From: Butyrivibrio sp. INlla14
GTDB taxonomy: Bacteria > Bacillota > Clostridia > Lachnospirales > Lachnospiraceae
Assembly: GCF_900102515.1 (NCBI RefSeq)
Contig: NZ_FMVS01000019.1
Span: 19,139-83,138, forward strand
Reading direction: 5' to 3'
DNA: 64,000 bases
This document shows, one piece after another, positions 61,956 to 64,000 of the stretch. The position numbers and the translations under genes are program-made. The notes beneath the pieces were generated by a model. The model was not told the origin of the DNA. It searched no databases and saw only the letters and a list, made by a program, of their open reading frames with translations. Each line of letters begins with the position of its first letter. Within the stretch, counting starts at the first letter, position 1.

Positions 61956-63119
61956 TTACTCCTCAGTGTCCTGTGCATCCTCAGCTTCTTCGTACTCGCC
62001 TTCCTCGTACTCGCCCTCTTCATACTCATCGTAATCTTCGTCGTCGAGGTAGTCTTCCATACGGAATCCTGGAGCATCCTTAGCCTGAGTCTCACTCTTG
62101 ATATCGATCTTGTAGCCTGTAAGTCTTGCTGCAAGTCTTGCATTCTGTCCTTCCTTACCAATAGCAAGTGAAAGCTGGTAATCAGGAACTACAACCTTGG
62201 CACTCTTCTCATCAGGATCAGCAAATACTGCTACAATCTTGGCTGGTGAAAGAGCGTTCTGTATAAGGTTACCTGGGTTCTCATCCCAGTTGATAACGTC
62301 AATCTTCTCGCCGCCCAACTCATCTACGATAAGGTTAACTCTTGCTCCGTTAACACCTACGCATGCACCAACAGCATCAACGTTAGGGTTGTTAGAATAA
62401 ACAGCGATCTTAGTACGGCTTCCAGCCTCTCTTGCGATTGACTTGATTTCTACAGTTCCGTCCTGGATCTCAGCTACTTCCTGCTCGAAAAGTCTCTTTA
62501 CAAGATCTGGATGTGTACGAGATACAAGGATTCTTGGTCCCTTTGAACCGTTCTTGACCTCGAGAACATATACTCTAAGTCTCTGAGTTGGTCTGTAAAC
62601 CTCACCCTTAACCTGCTCGTTCTCATTGAGGATTGCATCTGCACGTCCAAGGTTGATAGAGATGTTCTTGCCGATGAATCTCTGTACTACACCTGTTACG
62701 ATGTCATGCTCTTTCTCGAAATATTCATTGTAGATGGCGCCACGCTCTTCCTCACGGATTTTCTGAAGGATAACGTTCTTGGCGTTCTGTGTGGCAATAC
62801 GTCCAAATTCCTTGGAATTAAGTGATACTGCTACGATATCGCCAACCTTGGCCTTCTTGCTGATCTTCTTGGCATCATCAAGACTGATCTCAATCTGAGG
62901 ATCCATAACATCATCTTCAGTCTCAACAACTTCCTTGTCTGCATAGCACTTGAAGTCACAATTGTTTCTGTCAACCTCAACTCTAATGTTGTCAGCCTTG
63001 CCAAAATTATTCTTGCAAGCTGTGATAAGTGAATTCTCAATTGCATCAAACAGAGAATCCTTGCTGATGTTCTTCTCCTTCTCTAAAAGGTCAAGGGCAT
63101 CCATTAATTCTTTACTCAT
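61956..63119 (-). CDS. nusA: Transcription termination/antitermination factor NusA
   Basis: A 387-residue factor from ATG 63119, with AGGAG six bases upstream; an earlier ATG at 63152 lacks a site. The N-terminal RNA polymerase-binding domain, S1 domain and two KH domains are in order (EGQNARLAARLTGYKIDIKS in KH2). The C-terminus is a run of Glu, Asp and Tyr (EEGEYEEGEYEEAED), a short acidic tail in place of the acidic repeats of proteobacteria. Confidence 0.95.
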   Translation of the reverse strand: MSKELMDALDLLEKEKNISKDSLFDAIENSLITACKNNFGKADNIRVEVDRNNCDFKCYADKEVVETEDDVMDPQIEISLDDAKKISKKAKVGDIVAVSLNSKEFGRIATQNAKNVILQKIREEERGAIYNEYFEKEHDIVTGVVQRFIGKNISINLGRADAILNENEQVKGEVYRPTQRLRVYVLEVKNGSKGPRILVSRTHPDLVKRLFEQEVAEIQDGTVEIKSIAREAGSRTKIAVYSNNPNVDAVGACVGVNGARVNLIVDELGGEKIDVINWDENPGNLIQNALSPAKIVAVFADPDEKSAKVVVPDYQLSLAIGKEGQNARLAARLTGYKIDIKSETQAKDAPGFRMEDYLDDEDYDEYEEGEYEEGEYEEAEDAQDTEE

Positions 63120-63148
63120 CGTAATCTCCTTTTTCCGCTCATAATTTC

Positions 63149-63613
63149 TCAAAAATCAAGAGCAAGCTTAATCACTGATATCTCTTTTCTGATAAAAGTC
63201 TCATCTGTATCATTTATAGTAACGGTTACTGTTGTGTCATCAAAACTCTTAAGTGTTCCGGCAAATTCCTTGACTCCGTCTCTTGCCTTAAAAAGCTTGA
63301 GTTCCACATCCTGGCCGATGCTGTTTGCAAAATGTCTGTCTTTCTTGAGCTGTCTCCCTAATCCTGGGCTACTAACTTCCAGTGTATAGGCCTCTTCGAT
63401 GAAATCATCAACATCAAGCGCATCTGATAATGCATGACTCACATCTACACATTCGTTAATATCAACGCCGCCATCCTTGTCAATGTAAGCTCTAAGGTAC
63501 CACTCGCCTGCTTCCTTGACGTATTCTACATCATAAACTCTGACGCCATTGGCCTCTGCGATAGGTGTTAAGAGAGCTTCCGTTTTCTTCTCAATATCGT
63601 CTTTTTTGGACAT
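63149..63613 (-). CDS. rimP: Ribosome maturation factor RimP
   Basis: A 154-residue 30S assembly factor, read from ATG 63613 after GGAG. Motifs include VEYVKEAGEWYLRAYIDKDG, INECVDVSHALSDALD and YTLEVSSPGLGRQLKKDRHF. It heads the rimP-nusA-rnpM-L7Ae-infB cluster. Confidence 0.94.
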   Translation of the reverse strand: MSKKDDIEKKTEALLTPIAEANGVRVYDVEYVKEAGEWYLRAYIDKDGGVDINECVDVSHALSDALDVDDFIEEAYTLEVSSPGLGRQLKKDRHFANSIGQDVELKLFKARDGVKEFAGTLKSFDDTTVTVTINDTDETFIRKEISVIKLALDF

Positions 63614-63630
63614 ATTGCGCTCCTTTACTT

Positions 63631-63684
63631 TGTATTGCACTTATTGCCTTGTTTTGCAATCTTGCAGTGTATTGCGCTTATTGC
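63631..63684. repeat. Two direct repeats upstream of rimP
   Basis: TGTATTGCACTTATTGC (63631-63647) and TGTATTGCGCTTATTGC (63668-63684) differ by one base and are 37 bases apart, just before the rimP ribosome-binding site. They may be an operator for the cluster. Confidence 0.5.
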
Positions 63685-63702
63685 TATTTTTTGACATAAA
63701 TA

Positions 63703-63726
63703 AAGTGGACTCGCGAAAGTCCACTT
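63703..63726 (-). terminator. Hairpin upstream of rimP
   Basis: AAGTGGACT (63703-63711) is inverted by AGTCCACTT (63718-63726) around TCGCG-type loop bases; TATTT follows on the minus strand. It probably ends a transcript entering from beyond the window. Confidence 0.6.
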
Positions 63727-63844
63727 CAAACTAGCAATAATTAAATGTTTCCTATAGCATATTAGCACAGTAGCTGGGGTATGTCAAATTTTCGCTTATT
63801 TTTATGGAGTTTTTATGGAGTTCTTATGGAGTTTTCTGCAGGAA

Positions 63845-64000
63845 GTGATGCAGGACTTCTTGTTTTTTCTTCTTGCATCACTTGCGCCGCTAGTCGTGAT
63901 GCATAGATCTTGTTTTCTTGTCTTTGGCATCACTTGAATTATAATCTGTGATGCCAAATTCTTGCTTTCCTTCTTCTTGCATCACTTGCACCTCTAGTCG
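63845..64000. repeat. Inverted-heptamer array 2, cut by the window edge
   Basis: Units GTGATGC-N23/24-GCATCAC start at 63845, 63896 and 63948, each 37 or 38 bases. The gaps are 14 bases each time, and a fourth unit would begin at base 64000. The cores are perfect. The N24 parts are T/C-rich and partly alike, and two of the three 14-base gaps share TTGC and CTAGTC. The geometry equals that of the array at 26795..27168 but the heptamer is different. Confidence 0.82.

Overview
The window looks like a chromosome segment of a low-to-mid GC Firmicute of the family Lachnospiraceae; a Butyrivibrio or Pseudobutyrivibrio-like organism is my best guess. The basis is the housekeeping order (rimP-nusA-rnpM-L7Ae-infB-rbfA-nrnA-truB-ribF and nusB-xseA-xseB-ispA-dxs-tlyA-nadK-argR-recN), the CheW/MCP proteins, the DUF1836 and acidic single-TM proteins beside pcrA, and the accessory protein families. 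Nearly every gene is on the minus strand. The only convincing plus-strand genes are a MerR regulator (2143..2925) and an RRE/HPr-kinase-like gene (16565..17722). No rRNA or tRNA gene was recognised.

Layout. 1-5 kb: the start of a Wzz/YveK polysaccharide chain-length protein, two CheW-type adaptors, a MerR regulator and a chemoreceptor. 5.2-13 kb: a phospholipase-C-like protein, then a five-gene operon holding an oligosaccharide-type ABC importer (binding protein and two permeases, no ATPase) and two MATE transporters, each fused to an RsbW-like ATPase domain. 13.5-27.2 kb: an accessory island with an AbiE-like toxin-antitoxin pair broken by a frameshift, an HTH/HTH/DUF4869 operon, a RiPP-like cassette (RRE-kinase, ABC exporter, 141-residue leader-bearing substrate), a frameshifted MerR gene, a MATE pump behind a terminator leader, a second AbiE-like pair, and a nuclease-like/phosphoesterase/DUF4869 operon. 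Shared repeats mark several module edges. The island ends in a very regular inverted-repeat array at 26795..27168.

27.2-44.9 kb is housekeeping: rlmD, pcrA, recN, argR, nadK, tlyA, dxs, ispA, xseB, xseA, nusB, asp23, a transglutaminase lipoprotein and prfC. 45.3-48.2 kb holds pnp and rpsO with mobile-element-like repeats between them. 48.4-54.3 kb holds two paralogous coiled-coil surface proteins, the second interrupted by one in-frame TAG. 54.6-63.6 kb is the ribF-truB-nrnA-rbfA-infB-rnpM-nusA-rimP translation/transcription cluster.

The strongest unexplained signal is a pair of arrays (26795..27168 and 63845 to the window end) with the same geometry but different cores. Each unit is a heptamer, 23-24 variable bases, then the inverted heptamer, 37-38 bases in all. 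Units are separated by a fixed gap of 16 bases in the first array and 14 in the second. Other new-looking items are the MATE-ATPase fusions, the RRE-kinase cassette with a terminator hairpin over the exporter start, a 175-bp MITE-like element with a compensatory stem change, and a 187-bp inverted-repeat element before prfC.
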